A stretch of 64,000 nt of DNA from Delphinapterus leucas (taxonomy: Eukaryota > Chordata > Mammalia > Artiodactyla > Monodontidae), in contig NW_022098049.1 in the NCBI RefSeq assembly GCF_002288925.2, forward strand, positions 1,592,808 through 1,656,807, read 5' to 3'. The number at the start of each line of letters is the position of its first letter. Positions within the stretch are counted from its first letter, which is position 1. Under the pieces are notes generated by a model, which was not told the DNA's origin, ran no database searches, and saw only the letters and a list, made by a program, of their open reading frames with translations. The position numbers and the translations under genes are program-made. This document shows positions 52,401-63,190 of the stretch, piece after piece.

Positions 52401-54114
52401 AAATGCATACAGAGGTCAGGCAGGTGAAGAGAATGAGGGAGGCTAGCTAGGGGTAAGTCACAGGAGTGGCGGCGACTTTGGTAAATGAGAGCATCCACGC
52501 CCAGTCTAAAGGGGATACTGGCCACTGAACTCCCCCTGACTGTTCCCATGCAGGGATATGGATTCAGTGACGTCAGGGAGCCCCTTATTCATTTTTTAAA
52601 GAAAAGTTGGAAATCTTGATTTTTATGAGATATTCCCCAGATGTTTAAAGCAGTGTATAAAGTCAAAGAAAACATATCTAAGGGTCAAATCCAGTGTCAG
52701 CCACCTGGGCCAGAGCCTCGGTAGGTTGCATTCCGGCTTTCCCACTCGGACAGGTGGGGATGCTGCCACGCCTGCCTCGCTTCCTTCGGGCCTGGATGTG
52801 TGTTTTTCCCTCTGCAGTCCAGGCATTTATTGTCCCTGGAAGATAGCAGAGGCTCAATTAAAGATAGCTATAAAGGGCTAGATCCCCGTGTTGTACTCCT
52901 GTGTGCTGCCCCCGTCCCACCAAGACCAGCACAGCGCCGGGTATACAGAGTAGGACCAGTAACGTGTACTTATTAAATAAGCAGCAAAGGCAACTTTGAA
53001 TGATATTATGGAGTCAGTTACGAAGTAGGTACAGAGAAGCCCGTGGATTTTGGCAAAATGGGTGTAATATTTGGTAAAGAGGCTGATCCACCTGAATCCT
53101 CTAAGAGAGACCCCTGGTCTGTAATTTATCCTCCTCCCTTGTATAGGTAAGAGAAATGGAGCCTTGCTGGTTTATATCATTTTTTCAAAGGCTGCAGCAG
53201 CCCCTCCGGGCCTAAAGTAATTTATTCCTTCAAGCCATCAATTTGTCTCACCCTTTCTTTATTCCCTCCCTCATTGTCCCCTCTTCACCAGGAGGAGCTA
53301 GCAGACAACTCAAGGACATGTCTTACTTACCAGGGGCAGGACTTGGGCTTTGGGCAGAAAAGAAGCCCATTATGCCCCAAATCTGTGCCTGTGAGGGTGA
53401 TCGCACCTTTTCGCAGCTGAAGGGAGCACAAAGAAACACTTGAGCCCAGTGGCATCGGCGGGAAAATGGGCCATTCTTCTCGCTGCGCCCCATTCCCACC
53501 AGCCCTCCGCTTAACCTCCAAGCAAGAGAGGCCCCAGTCTCTCGCAGGTTTCTCTGCTGGATACTCCAACAACGTATTAGCATATTTTGCATTTAAAAAG
53601 GACTTGGAAAATGAATTAAATGATTGGCATGGTGTTTCAAAAGGTTCTTCCAAACTACTAGTAATTGTGTGGTTTTAAAATACACCATCCCCGCCTGAAA
53701 TACCCCAGGCCTGGCAGGCAGCTTAATCAGGAGACATTGTACCAGGCAGGGGCATATTTTAAGGCTCGTGATACCCAGTGATTGCCTGAACAGTACCTGG
53801 AGACTTGCTAAAGAGAACCTTGTCCTAGTTTTTCAGCAGAGCTGACAGTTCATTTTCCTCCCTTACAGAGCTGAGATTTACAGCCATTTCAAACCTCTTT
53901 TTTAATGAAAGGGACTGGATCAGCCCTGTAATCATGTACTGAGGCACCAGGCAGTGTAGACAGTATCCCAGCTCTGACGATGAGCTAAGTGAGGTGGAGC
54001 TGGGTGCTAGGTTGGTCACTTATGGCACTGCTGTGGCCAGAGGGGCTCAGGGCGGGGGGTGGGGGGAGCACGAGTGTGATGGAAGCTTCCAGAACATGCT
54101 TGGGAAAATGCTAT
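52401..54114. other. Repeat-poor block, about 1.7 kb
   Basis: No interspersed repeat is recognised, apart from a possible L2/MIR end at about 52925-52975 ('cagcgccgggtatacagagtaggacc'). 53560-53670 is AT-rich, with the octamer-like 'tttgcattta' and 'gaattaaatgattggc'. Frames up to 108 codons (53327-53653, minus) lack motifs. Candidate conserved non-coding sequence. Confidence 0.4.
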
Positions 54115-54245
54115 TCTGGTCCAATCTCCTCATTTTTCAGGTGAAGGAGATGGAACCCAGAAAGACTATTACTTGCCCAGGGTCACAAGCCCTTTTCACT
54201 CTTTCATGACAGTAGAATTCAGATCTCCTGACTCTTAATCCGGAT
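54115..54245 (-). repeat. MIR-like relic
   Basis: 'atctcctcatttttcaggtgaaggagatggaacccagaaagactattacttgcccagggtcacaagcc' is a diverged reverse MIR core. Confidence 0.65.
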
Positions 54246-54444
54246 TTGTTATTTTTTTCGAGTCCAGAGAAGAGAAAACCAATCAGGAGATCAGGGTGCG
54301 GGGTTGAGTAGGATTCCTAGGGGGAGATTAGGACGTCTGAGATGGAGGAATTTAGGAATGACAAGCTATGGGAGAACCTCCGGCTTTTTAGAAAAACTGA
54401 GGGTTGTTATTCATTATTCTAATTAATGATGATAATGATAAAGG

Positions 54445-54620
54445 TAATAATTGCTAACATTTGCGTGCTTTCTTGGAGCCAAGCGCTGTGCCTGGTGCTG
54501 TACCTGTATTATCTCCTTTAATCCTCACACACCTCTGGGAAGCAGGTCAGTACTAACATAACCCTGTTTTACTGATGAGAAAACTGAGGCCCAGGGTGAC
54601 CCAGATCAGACTTCAGAATC
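54445..54620 (-). repeat. MIR SINE relic
   Basis: Reverse MIR: 'attgctaacatttgcgtgctttcttggagccaagcgctgtgcctgg', 'attatctcctttaatcctcacacacc', 'tactgatgagaaaactgaggcccag'. Confidence 0.85.
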
Positions 54621-55754
54621 AGAATCTTTAGGGAAAAAAGGGAGAGAATCCATAAGCAAGTGATCAGGAAATGGTAGGATGGGGCCAACAGGCCCCTGGA
54701 AAGTATTAAGAACAGAGACAAGATGAGGGAGAAAAGAGCTGGAACAGAGGAGAGCCCTGCGGGGGCAGCTAGAAGGTTCCGGTCAAGAGTGAGGTGCAGT
54801 GTGCGTGGAACAAAGGGACCTCTGTGAATTGGGCGCTGATGTCTGTGGGGAGGGCAGCTCTGACCGCAGGGCAGAAACACAGACCTGGGCTCAGGAGGAA
54901 TGATGCAAAAATTCCTGTAGAGTGTGTGTGCGTGCGTGAGTGTGTGTGTGTGTCCTCCTCCTACACACATCCCTCAGGAGCGACTGCCGTAAGGGAGGGT
55001 GTGTCCTCAAACCAGCTCAGCCTGGGTCGTTGTGTGGAAAAAGAATGAGGGGACTGATCGAAAGAAAACCCAAAACCTGGGAAGACGGGGAAAGCCATGA
55101 CTGAAGTGTTGCCCCCAGTGTCTGACCGCGGAACCTCAGGAGACTCCCTCCCACAACACACCTGTTTGACGGAGAGCCGCCCGTGCTGTCGTGAGATGAC
55201 TGTGCGGGGTATGGATGGGAGTGGATGCATGGAGGCAGCCCCAGTGCACGTGGGCCGAGATGGACTATGGGATGGGGTGGGGGGCAGGGCGGTGCTACCC
55301 CGAAGGGCTGCATGGTCTATTTCATCTGATATTTTTCCCACCCCTTCCTGAGGATGATGGATCGTATATGTGAATGGGCTCTTGGATGACTAGTTCCAGG
55401 TTGTTCTCATTGGAAACATAAAGTACAGTGTGTTTGGGGTCTACCAGGGTCTTGTGGGCTGGCTTCTGTTTTACACAGAGTATCCAGGAGATGGCAGATA
55501 CTAATTCATTGATCCCGCAAATTGAGGGTATTGATCTTGTTTTAAACAGTCATTGAAATACTGAATTTCAGCAAAAAGTTAGAAAACATTTACTTAACTC
55601 TGCACCAGTGATTGACTAGAATATTGCACGACTATTTTAATGTTGGTTATGAGAACTGTGTAATAATAAGGGTAGATACTTGCATGGGACATTAGGTAAA
55701 ACGAGGAATATATAAAGGGTATGTGTAGTAGAAGGACATTTTTTAAAGAATCTG
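54621..55754. other. Unique sequence with a GT-rich tract
   Basis: A (GT)/(GC) tract at 54919-54951. Frames up to 133 codons lack motifs and cross the simple repeat. 55400-55700 is AT-rich and may be an unrecognised old repeat. Confidence 0.35.
54919..54951. repeat. Imperfect (GT)n tract
   Basis: GT dinucleotides broken by GC and GA steps, 33 nt. Confidence 0.85.
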
Positions 55755-55875
55755 GGTATGCCCAAAGTCAGAGACGTTAAGTAACTTGCCCAAAGTCACA
55801 CAGCTGTTGAGTGGCTGAGCCAGAATCCAACGCAGACAGAGTGCATCCTCTTAATCACCACTACACTACCAAGGG
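55755..55875 (-). repeat. MIR SINE relic
   Basis: 'gttaagtaacttgcccaaagtcacacagctgttgagtggctgagccagaatccaacgcagac...cttaatcaccactacactacc' is reverse MIR including the 5' tRNA-like end. Confidence 0.85.
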
Positions 55876-56188
55876 CATCTTATGATACACCTTTAACTCC
55901 AAATCTGCAAATCCAAAATCATTTGTTTGACTGCAGAATTCGCATGTAAGCGAGGCCCGTTACCTTTTACTCTCACTAAAGAACTTTAAGAACTTACAAC
56001 AGTGGTTAGAGTGGTTGGAACTGTACTTTTCAGAATTTATTTAACGTGTTTATACTACCTTTAGAAGGATATGCGCACATATACATTCATATAAATTAGA
56101 AAATAAGAATAAGAACAATATGAAAACTCTCCCACCTTATTCTAGGAGCAGGGCAACAGTCTCTCTACTAAAGCACTGTTGGGACTCT
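55876..56188. other. AT-rich unique sequence
   Basis: No recognisable repeat or coding signal. Confidence 0.35.
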
Positions 56189-56575
56189 TAGTCCCTTTGG
56201 GCTGCTATAACAAAATGCCATAGACTGAGTCTATGGTGTTTTGGGTATATGGCTCATAAACAACAGAAACTTATTTCTCACAGTTCTGGAGGCTTAAAGT
56301 CCAAAATCAAGGGGCTGTCAGATTCAGTATCTGGTGAGGGCCCACTTCCTGGTTTATAGATGGCTGTCTTCTCGCTGTGTCCTCACATGGAGGAAGGGGC
56401 GAGGGAGCTCTCTGGGTTCTCTTTTGTAAAGGCACTAATCCCATTCATGAGGACCCCATCCTTATGACCTAATTACCTCTCTAAGGCCCCAACCTCCTAA
56501 TACCATCACCCTTGGGCATTAGGATTTAACATATAGATTTTGGTGGGGGACAAAAACATTCAGTATAGCAGGGAC
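56189..56575 (-). mobile_element. MaLR LTR (MST/MLT1 type), minus orientation
   Basis: 'cttagtccctttgggctgctataacaaaatgccatagactgag', 'cacagttctggaggcttaaagtccaaaatcaagg', 'tggctgtcttctcgctgtgtcctcacatggagg', 'cactaatcccattcatgaggacccc' down to the 'attttggtgggggacaaaaacattcagtatagca' end. About 380 bp solo LTR with a small insertion near 56235-56260. Confidence 0.85.
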
Positions 56576-56879
56576 CAAACATAAAAGACTGGCTCCACCT
56601 TCCAGTGCTAAGGAACTTAGGGGTGAGACCAAATGTACAAGCAAAGTCATGTTGAGGGCTCTGAGTGTTAAGAGTGCCAAAAGGATACAAAGTAAATGAC
56701 CTCAGATGGAATTCAGCCTGACAGGTTTTCTGCATATAAAAGGTAAGTTTGGAGTGGCATTTTGAAGTAGCAATGGCCCCCAGACTGGCAGAAGGAATGG
56801 CATGGACCAATTGTGAAGGGAAGTCTGTTGATGAGGAAGTGGGCTTGTCGTTCTAGACAGGGAGAACCTGCTCATGCCA

Positions 56880-57440
56880 CGTCGAGGGGGACGGAAAGGG
56901 GGAAATTTCCCCCTACCCCTCTTGAGTTCTTTTGTCTGGTCTAATCATTAAATTGACACATGACCAATTAACAGGAGAAAAAGCCAATTTTATTCATAGG
57001 CATGGAGGTTCTGTAGAAACGGGATGCCCTCCCTCAAGTGACCAAAGCAGGCTGTTTATATATCACTTTTTGACAAAGAAGAAACAGTTCTTTGTGAAGA
57101 CAGAGCAAAACAAAGGGGCTTGTGCTTGGGGTAGCGGACTAATGAAGAAGTAACAAAGTTTGTTTCTATAGCTTTCTTAGCCTTGACTTTCCTAACTCTG
57201 GTGAGAAGGATGTTTTCTATCCTCCTGATATAGGGAGGGTACCTTCACATGGGAGATTTATGCCCCACTTTCAGGGGGAAAGTTGGGGATCAGAATGGGT
57301 TTTTTAAATGTCATTTCTTGCCACCGGCTGTTTCTCAAGTAACTTTAATTCAAAGTAATCAATACGTCACTGAGACACATTGTGGGGGTGGCCTGCCCTA
57401 CATAAAGGGACTCTATCATGTGAAGTTTTGAATGTGACTG
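56880..57440. mobile_element. Possible ancient LTR-type repeat, family not assigned
   Basis: 'tgtctggtctaatcattaaattgacacatgaccaattaacaggagaaaa' to 'gggggtggcctgccctacataaagg' has the look of an old mammalian LTR. I cannot identify the family or the exact ends. Confidence 0.3.
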
Positions 57441-58162
57441 AACACGCAGAGGAAGCGCACCTGGGAAACCAGTACCAAACCTCCCTTTGATCTTGGTTAT
57501 CGTAAAAGCTAACCTGACTGCAACCGCAACAGCCTTCAGATGCCCACCACCCTTTCCAAAACAAGAACCGGTTAGGTGAGGTCACCTGCTGGTCACCCCA
57601 TTTGCATTTGGTGGTCAGTGCTGGTCAGGGTGTAATTCAGCTAAATGAATTTTGCAAATTCCTGGTGATTTTACAGGCAGGAATGCAGGCCGAGACTTTG
57701 AGATTTTAAAAATGCATTTCAGAAGTACCATCACGTTAGAGCTTCCTTTCGGTCCCTTGGGGTGGCCACCAAGTAAACAGCTTAATTTCCATCCCAGCTG
57801 GAGGTACAGAACGCAGCATTCACACTCACCAACAGATAAATGTCTCCTGTCCCTGGCAGTGCTTAATGGCTTTTAGTAGAGTTAAGGCTGGGAAGAAAGG
57901 AACTGACTTCCTCTTATTGGGTAAAATTGAAACCCCGAGGAGACGATTCCATTTCAGGCAGACCCTTTCCTTCTCAGATGACTCATCCACAGCCCAGCCA
58001 ACTCCCTTTCAGCCCATTCAGGTAAAATGGAAGACGGAGGCCACCCGACCGGGCAGACGGTGAGGGGGGCTGGTGAGCTGGGTGTTTGGGGTTTGTTAGC
58101 TGAGGATTTGCATTTCTAATAAGGGCCATGTCCTGGAAAGCTGCAACCCAGTGGCTGCGAAT
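57441..58162. other. Unique sequence, no gene seen
   Basis: No repeat or coding signal recognised over about 0.7 kb. Confidence 0.35.
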
Positions 58163-58390
58163 GTCTTTTTTTTTTTTTTTAGTATATATAATTTTATTTT
58201 AATTTAATTTAATTTTTTAATTTTCATTGGGGTATAATTGATTTGCAATGTTGTGTTAGTTTCAGGTGTACAGCAAAGTGAATCTGTTCTTCATATACAT
58301 ATATCCACTCTTTTTTAGGTTCTTTTCCCATATAGACCATTACAGAGTATTGAGTAGAGTTCCCTGTGCTATCCAGTAGGTCCTTATTGT
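58163..58390 (-). mobile_element. L1 3'-UTR fragment, minus strand
   Basis: The T-run at 58167-58180 and (TTTAA)n are followed by 'cattggggtataattgatttgcaatgttgtgttagtttcagg' and 'gagtagagttccctgtgctatccagtaggtcc', the artiodactyl-type L1 3' UTR in reverse. 5'-truncated. Confidence 0.85.
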
Positions 58391-58689
58391 GGCTGCGGGT
58401 CTCTTTCTTTAGCTCTTTAAGCACTCTGTTTTCCAGGGACCAAGGCAAGAGTCTTCAGCATGAATAAATAGCTGTGGAGAAGGAGGGGAAATGGCGGGAT
58501 GGGGGAGTACCAGAAGCACTGAGCCTTTAAAATGGTATTGTAGCAAGACTCAGGGCTCCCTGGGGAAGTCCTCGCCAGCCTGTCCCTCACCTGCCCTTCG
58601 TCTATGTAAGAGAAACTTATTAAATGGTGCACTCCAAGATTTTGAGATTTATTGTTATTTCTCCAAAGAGAAGTCAGTAGGCATGTCTA

Positions 58690-59260
58690 TCCCAGCATTA
58701 TTTATACGGTAGAAAATTAGGAAAAGAAAAACAATGTCCAACAAGAGGTGAATGATAAAATAATTCAACGATTAAATAAATTCATTCTTAAGTAAATAAG
58801 TAGTAGAAATCCTTAAGTCAACAGCATGTCTATTAAGTAATGTGATTCTTTTCAATGTTAAATGAAAAATGCAGGATACATGTTGTACATAGAGTTTTTA
58901 TCTTTTAAAAAACAGACACACAGGGCTTCCCTGGTGGCGCAGTGGTTGAGAGTCCGCCTGCCGATGCAGGGGACAGGGGTTCGTGCCCCGGTCCGGGAAG
59001 ATCCCACAGGCCGCGGAGCGGCTGTGCCCGTGAGCCATGGCCGCTGAGCCTGCGCGTCCGGAGCCTGTGCTCCACAACGGGAGAGGCCACAACAGTGAGA
59101 GGCCCGTGTACCACAAAAAAAAAAAACAGGCACACAGATGGAAACATAGCAAAATGTTAATGCATTTAATCCTTAGACGTGGAATCAGAGATTATGTTTC
59201 CTCTTCTATTTCTAAATTTCCGACAATGGAAATTTTTCTTTTTTTTCTGATCGTAGAAGT
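58690..59260 (+). mobile_element. Old L1-type 3' relic split by a CHR SINE
   Basis: 'cccagcattatttatacggtagaaaattagg...caatgtccaacaagaggtgaatgataaaataattc' resembles an old L1M 3' region. Similar AT-rich sequence continues after the SINE at 58924-59124. The family is uncertain. Confidence 0.5.
58924..59124 (+). mobile_element. CHR-type SINE, young copy
   Basis: Near-consensus plus-strand copy. 13-bp duplication AACAG(A/G)CACACAG lies at 58911-58923 and 59125-59137, with one difference. Confidence 0.95.
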
Positions 59261-59970
59261 TAGATGTCAAAGCAGGAAACTATCATATACACTCGTTTCT
59301 TTTTTTCTTTGTTTGTTTTCCTTCCTCTTTTAATCTCCTTGCATGAGAACATCAGCTATGCTGTCAGTGGAACCGTCGGTGTTCTGCCCACCAGATACTG
59401 TATTGCTAGCAGGAAACAGAAAGCTGCAGGGGTATAAGGACGAGACCCGATGCTCCTAATTCCCCTCACCCATCATTCCCTCCTCCGTGAGTCCATCTAA
59501 ACACTTCTTGAACTTGTTTATATTTTTAGCTGCTACAGCCTCTCGGGCCCAAGAAGTTCCCTGTGTTTTCCACCCTCGGTGTGAAGTGGCAGAGGCCTGC
59601 GCAACGGGTATCCTTAGGTGACCTCCTTTAGACTCCAAGGGTCCTCCCTGGTTTTGCATTTCTAGGACTGAGCAAACAAAAGAAGAACGGTGACTACACA
59701 TTCACAATTAGCCAAGCACACGAAGAGACAGCATCGATTTTGTAGACTTGTTGAACTTGGTGTTGGAGGAGACCTCAGAAATTGTTTAGGCCAGTGTCTT
59801 CCTGAAAGTCCACATAATGGGAGCCAGTATTCCAGAAACCAGTGGAAGTTGTACAGTACCCAGGATACAGTGGCACTGGCTGCCTAAAAATATTGTGGTG
59901 TGGTAGGGGGTTTGGGGGGTTGTTTTGTTTTCGCTCTGGGCTGGAAGTGGGTGACAGTTGTTACTTTGGG
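59261..59970. other. Unique or unclassified sequence
   Basis: 59440-59680 may be a diverged old repeat. No coding or promoter signal. Confidence 0.35.
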
Positions 59971-59978
59971 GATTTTTG

Positions 59979-60187
59979 GTTTGTTTTTTTTTTTGCGGTA
60001 CATGGGCCTCTCACTGTTGTGGCCTCTCCCGTTGCGGAGCACAGGCTCTGGACGCGCAGGCTCAGCGGCCATGGCTCACGCGCCCAGCCACTCCACGACA
60101 TGTGGGATCCTCCCGGACCGGGGCACAAACCCACGTCCCCTGCATCGGCAGGCGGACTCTCAACCACTGCACCACCAGGGAAGCCCG
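59979..60187 (-). mobile_element. CHR-type SINE, minus strand
   Basis: Near-consensus minus-strand copy with its T-run at 59983-59994. A likely duplication GTTACTTTG lies at 59960-59968 and 60188-60196. Confidence 0.93.
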
Positions 60188-60196
60188 GTTACTTTG

Positions 60197-60704
60197 TTTT
60201 GATCAGAAACTTTGGCACTTACACAAATGCTTTGCTATTTTGTTAATGGAGAAACTAATTACTGTATGAGAGACAAAATCTTTTAAAATTGGGGGTGAGA
60301 GAAGGTGGACATTGCTGGGACTCAGCTAACTTGGGCCCACCTGCGAGGTGGTGAAGGCAGGAATATCCTGGCATGCCTGATGGATGAGAAAATGGACTGG
60401 AGAGCAGCTGCCTGACCCCAGCTAAGCAGGCTGGTGCGTGGGGGCAGTGGCCGAGAATCCAGGGTGTCTACCCTGAAGGCCTGGGCTGCCTCCAGGACAC
60501 CCAATCTGCCTATTTCAACCAAGTCCCTGAGTTGTGTTTCCTGTACTGCGAATAATTCAGCAGACTTTGAATTTTTGCTCCAAATGTGATCTTTCTTTCC
60601 AGACTCAGGCCTGGGTCTAGAACATGATTATTGTAATTGCCTTTCTAGATCCTCCCATATTTCCCAGCTGTGGAATACTGACTCGCAGGTTCAGAAGATT
60701 CCAG
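60197..60704. other. Unique sequence, no gene seen
   Basis: No repeat or coding signal recognised. Confidence 0.35.
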
Positions 60705-60965
60705 TAGGAAAGTAGGTGGGCTCTGGAATCCGACAGCCTGGGTTCAAATCCTGCCTCCCCCACCCACCAGACCACGATCCCAGGTGTAACTTCTCTGAGT
60801 ATCAGTTTTCCCAACTGTAAAATGGGAATAATGATAGTATCTGCCGTAAGGGTCATGGCGAGGATTGAACAGCGTAATGAATGAAAAGTGCTTGCCCGGT
60901 TCCTGGTGCCCAGTACATACTCAGTAAAGATGAGTTGTCACCCTCAACACCATCATTGTTATTAT
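60705..60965 (+). repeat. MIR SINE relic, essentially full length
   Basis: Plus MIR from 'gctctggaatccgacagcctgggttcaaatcctgcctc' through 'ttctctgagtatcagttttcccaactgtaaaatgggaataatgatagtatctgcc' to 'gtgcttgcccggttcctggtgcccagtacatactcagtaaa'. This is the best-preserved MIR of the window. A 79-codon antisense frame over it is not a gene. Confidence 0.93.
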
Positions 60966-62059
60966 CAGTTTTCCATGGAAAGACCACAGCCATGACCCAG
61001 AGCCAGCTTTGAACCTATTTTGCTTGGCTGGACCAGGGGCATTCACTCTGCTAGCTGTGTTCTTTGCTTTATCCTCCAGGGGAAAACGATCCACCAGTTC
61101 CTTATTCACCTGGTACCCATTTTAAAGGCCCTGAGAGCTGACGTGGTATGATCAAGGTCACACTGCTCCTAGGGGCAGTGGGAGAAATTTCCCGTCTCTA
61201 GAGGTCTTCACTCTGCAGTGCCCTGTTCCCTCTGGACACCTCCTTGGATCCTCCAGACCAGAAGAGGGAGAAGCAGGAGAAACAAATGACCAGATGCTCG
61301 GGAGCCCTAGTTTGGATCGCTGTTTCCTGTGCGCCTGCCCCTTGCTTAGTGTCTTCCCTTATTCAGTAGATCTCGGTGCCGCTTTGCGTGGAGCTGATGC
61401 TTCCTGTTTCACTTTCCTCCCCTCCTGACTGTGAAGGAACCGCCAACCCCACCTGAGAGCCTTGGTCCCTGGGGTGGATGATAGACACGCTGGGGGCCTG
61501 TAGGAGGGCCAGGAGTCGGCTGATGGCTTCTGGCTGGTTTGAAGCCCTTGTCCCCACTATGCTTGTCCCGGTGGGGCATTACAGGAATCCTCTGAGGCAC
61601 GTGCCCCCCTGAAAAGGCCCTTCCAGGTCTCTAAGTCCCCTCTGACCAGAAGCCTCCCTACCTGGATCAGCCACTTCCTGAGCACACCTTTGAGATGTAG
61701 ACATTCTGGGGCCACAAAGCTGAACGAGCTTTGCTTCCTGCCTTCACGGGTGGGCAAAGTCAGGCCCAGACTGTGAGCCTAATGACCGGGGATTCTTGTA
61801 CCCACAGGGTTTTGGGGGCCGGTGTTCCAGGCAGAGCGGCGCCCGAGCAAAGGCACTGAAGCGTGACCTTGCACTCGGCGTGGAGCTGAGCGCTTCCTTG
61901 TTCTCCATTTGCCTTGAGTGTGTTTCTTCTGCCTCAGCTAGATGGTAAGTGCTTCTAAGCAAGAGGTCATAGTGAGCCCTGCTCCTTCTTCTCTAGCCCC
62001 TGTGCTTGTGGGGGTGATGGACAGCTTGGAAAACACCTTCGCCTGAGTCATCGGCTGCT
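60966..62059. other. Unique sequence, about 1.1 kb
   Basis: No recognisable repeat. Frames under 75 codons. Confidence 0.35.
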
Positions 62060-62215
62060 GACCTGCTCGGCAGCTTTGTGACGTCAGATTTTATGCCCAT
62101 TTTACAGATATGGCAACTGAGGCCTTGAGAGGGTGACTTGATGGCTCAGCTACTCAGTGACTGAGGCTAGATTTGCACTCAGGTCTGAGGTCTGACTCCA
62201 ACTCCTCCCTAGATC
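62060..62215 (-). repeat. MIR SINE relic
   Basis: Reverse MIR: 'tatgcccattttacagatatggcaactgaggccttgagagggtgacttg...gatttgcactcaggtctgag'. Confidence 0.8.
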
Positions 62216-62269
62216 TCACCCTCATGGTCAACACTGAGGGAATGCGCGTGGATTCAGTGCTCAGCGCAG

Positions 62270-62440
62270 AGAGAGATGCTGTGCTGGCTCTGGAAGGGAG
62301 ACCCCTGGCTCAAGTCCCAGCTCTTCCAAGCATGAGCTGCATGGACTTAGAATAGTCACTTCTCTTTGGAGCTCAGTTTCCCTGGATGGAAAATGAGAAG
62401 ATGGTAGGAGATTCCATCTCATAAATCTATAGAATTATGA
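62270..62440 (+). repeat. MIR SINE relic
   Basis: 'cttagaatagtcacttctctttggagctcagtttccctggatggaaaatgag' is plus MIR, lying head-to-head with the copy at 62060. Confidence 0.7.
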
Positions 62441-62574
62441 AAACTTTGGTCTTCAGTGCTTTCTTACATCTCAGCACCCCCAGCTCTGCCAAGCCTGCAC
62501 TCCTAGTCCCTTCCCCGGAACCCCCATCCCTGGGTCTCTCCCAGCCTCTGTGCTCCCCTCTCCCCAACAGACCC

Positions 62575-62745
62575 AACCTCTAGCTCAGTGGAATCACCTG
62601 AGGAGCCTGTTAAAATGCTGACTCCCAGGCAGCTTCCCAGAACCTGATGACTCTGAGTCCCTGGGAGATGGGCCCAGGGACCTGCATTTCTCCTCTAAAC
62701 ACTCCCAGGAAATTCTGCTCATCGGCCAGACTTGGCAGGCATTGC
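62575..62745 (+). mobile_element. MER5A-like hAT MITE relic
   Basis: 'agctcagtggaatcacctgaggagcctgttaaaatgctgactcccagg', 'gactctgagtccctgggagatgggcccagggacctgcattt' matches the MER5A pattern. The ends are degraded. Confidence 0.7.
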
Positions 62746-62751
62746 TGAGCT

Positions 62752-62917
62752 CAATGGTTCTCCAGCTTTGGCAGGCATCAGAGTCACGGGCCGGGGGTGT
62801 GAGATGACTGGGCACCACCCCCAGAATTTCTGATTCAGTAGTTCAGAGTGGGGTCCACAAATGCGCACTTCAAACAAATTCCCAGGTGATGCAGGGAACC
62901 ACACTTGGAGAACCACT
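62752..62917 (+). mobile_element. MER5A hAT MITE relic with both inverted ends
   Basis: The left end CAATGGTTCTCCAGC and right end TTGGAGAACCACTG are terminal inverted repeats. The interior is 'accacccccagaatttctgattcagtagttcagagtggggtcc'. An imperfect 8-bp duplication is suggested (ctgagctc / cctagctc). Confidence 0.85.
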
Positions 62918-63039
62918 GCCCTAGCTCATTTCCCAAGCCAGCCAGCAAAGGCATCTTTACTCGTGGGCGACGGCCGGGGTGGAGCAGTCCTGTCAGCGCA
63001 TGAACTTTTAACAGAGACCTTCGAAATTATTGAGATATT

Positions 63040-63190
63040 ATAATAACAGCTACCATTTGGTATGATACACGCTACATGCCAGGCCCTGTGCTAGATGTCT
63101 ACGATCCATGTCTCTCATTATTATATAGGGTTTGCAGATTCAAAAACAAAGGATGAGATTAAGCGATCGTCTAAGATTGCACTTGCTACA
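63040..63190 (-). repeat. MIR SINE relic
   Basis: Reverse MIR: 'aacagctaccatttggtatgatacacgctacatgccaggccctgtgctagatg...atgagattaagcgatcg'. Confidence 0.75.

Noticed and set aside
56880..57440. Possible endogenous retrovirus with coding genes
   Set aside because: LTR-like phrases are present, but I found no gag, pol or env-like frame here or near any of the MaLR LTRs. All appear to be solo LTRs or fragments.
603..60187. tRNA genes suggested by A-box and B-box motifs
   Set aside because: All are the tRNA-like heads of SINEs, lack a full cloverleaf and anticodon arm, and sit in SINE bodies with tails.
27563..60246. Many similar ORFs encoding 'GLSLLWPLPL', 'HRQADSQPL' or 'VVASPVAEHRLRTRRLSGHGSRAQPL' type peptides
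   Set aside because: These are translations of the CHR SINE in different frames, repeated wherever a copy lies. They are not a protein family.
60617..60856. 79-codon minus-strand frame with hydrophobic stretches
   Set aside because: It is exactly antisense to a well-preserved MIR.
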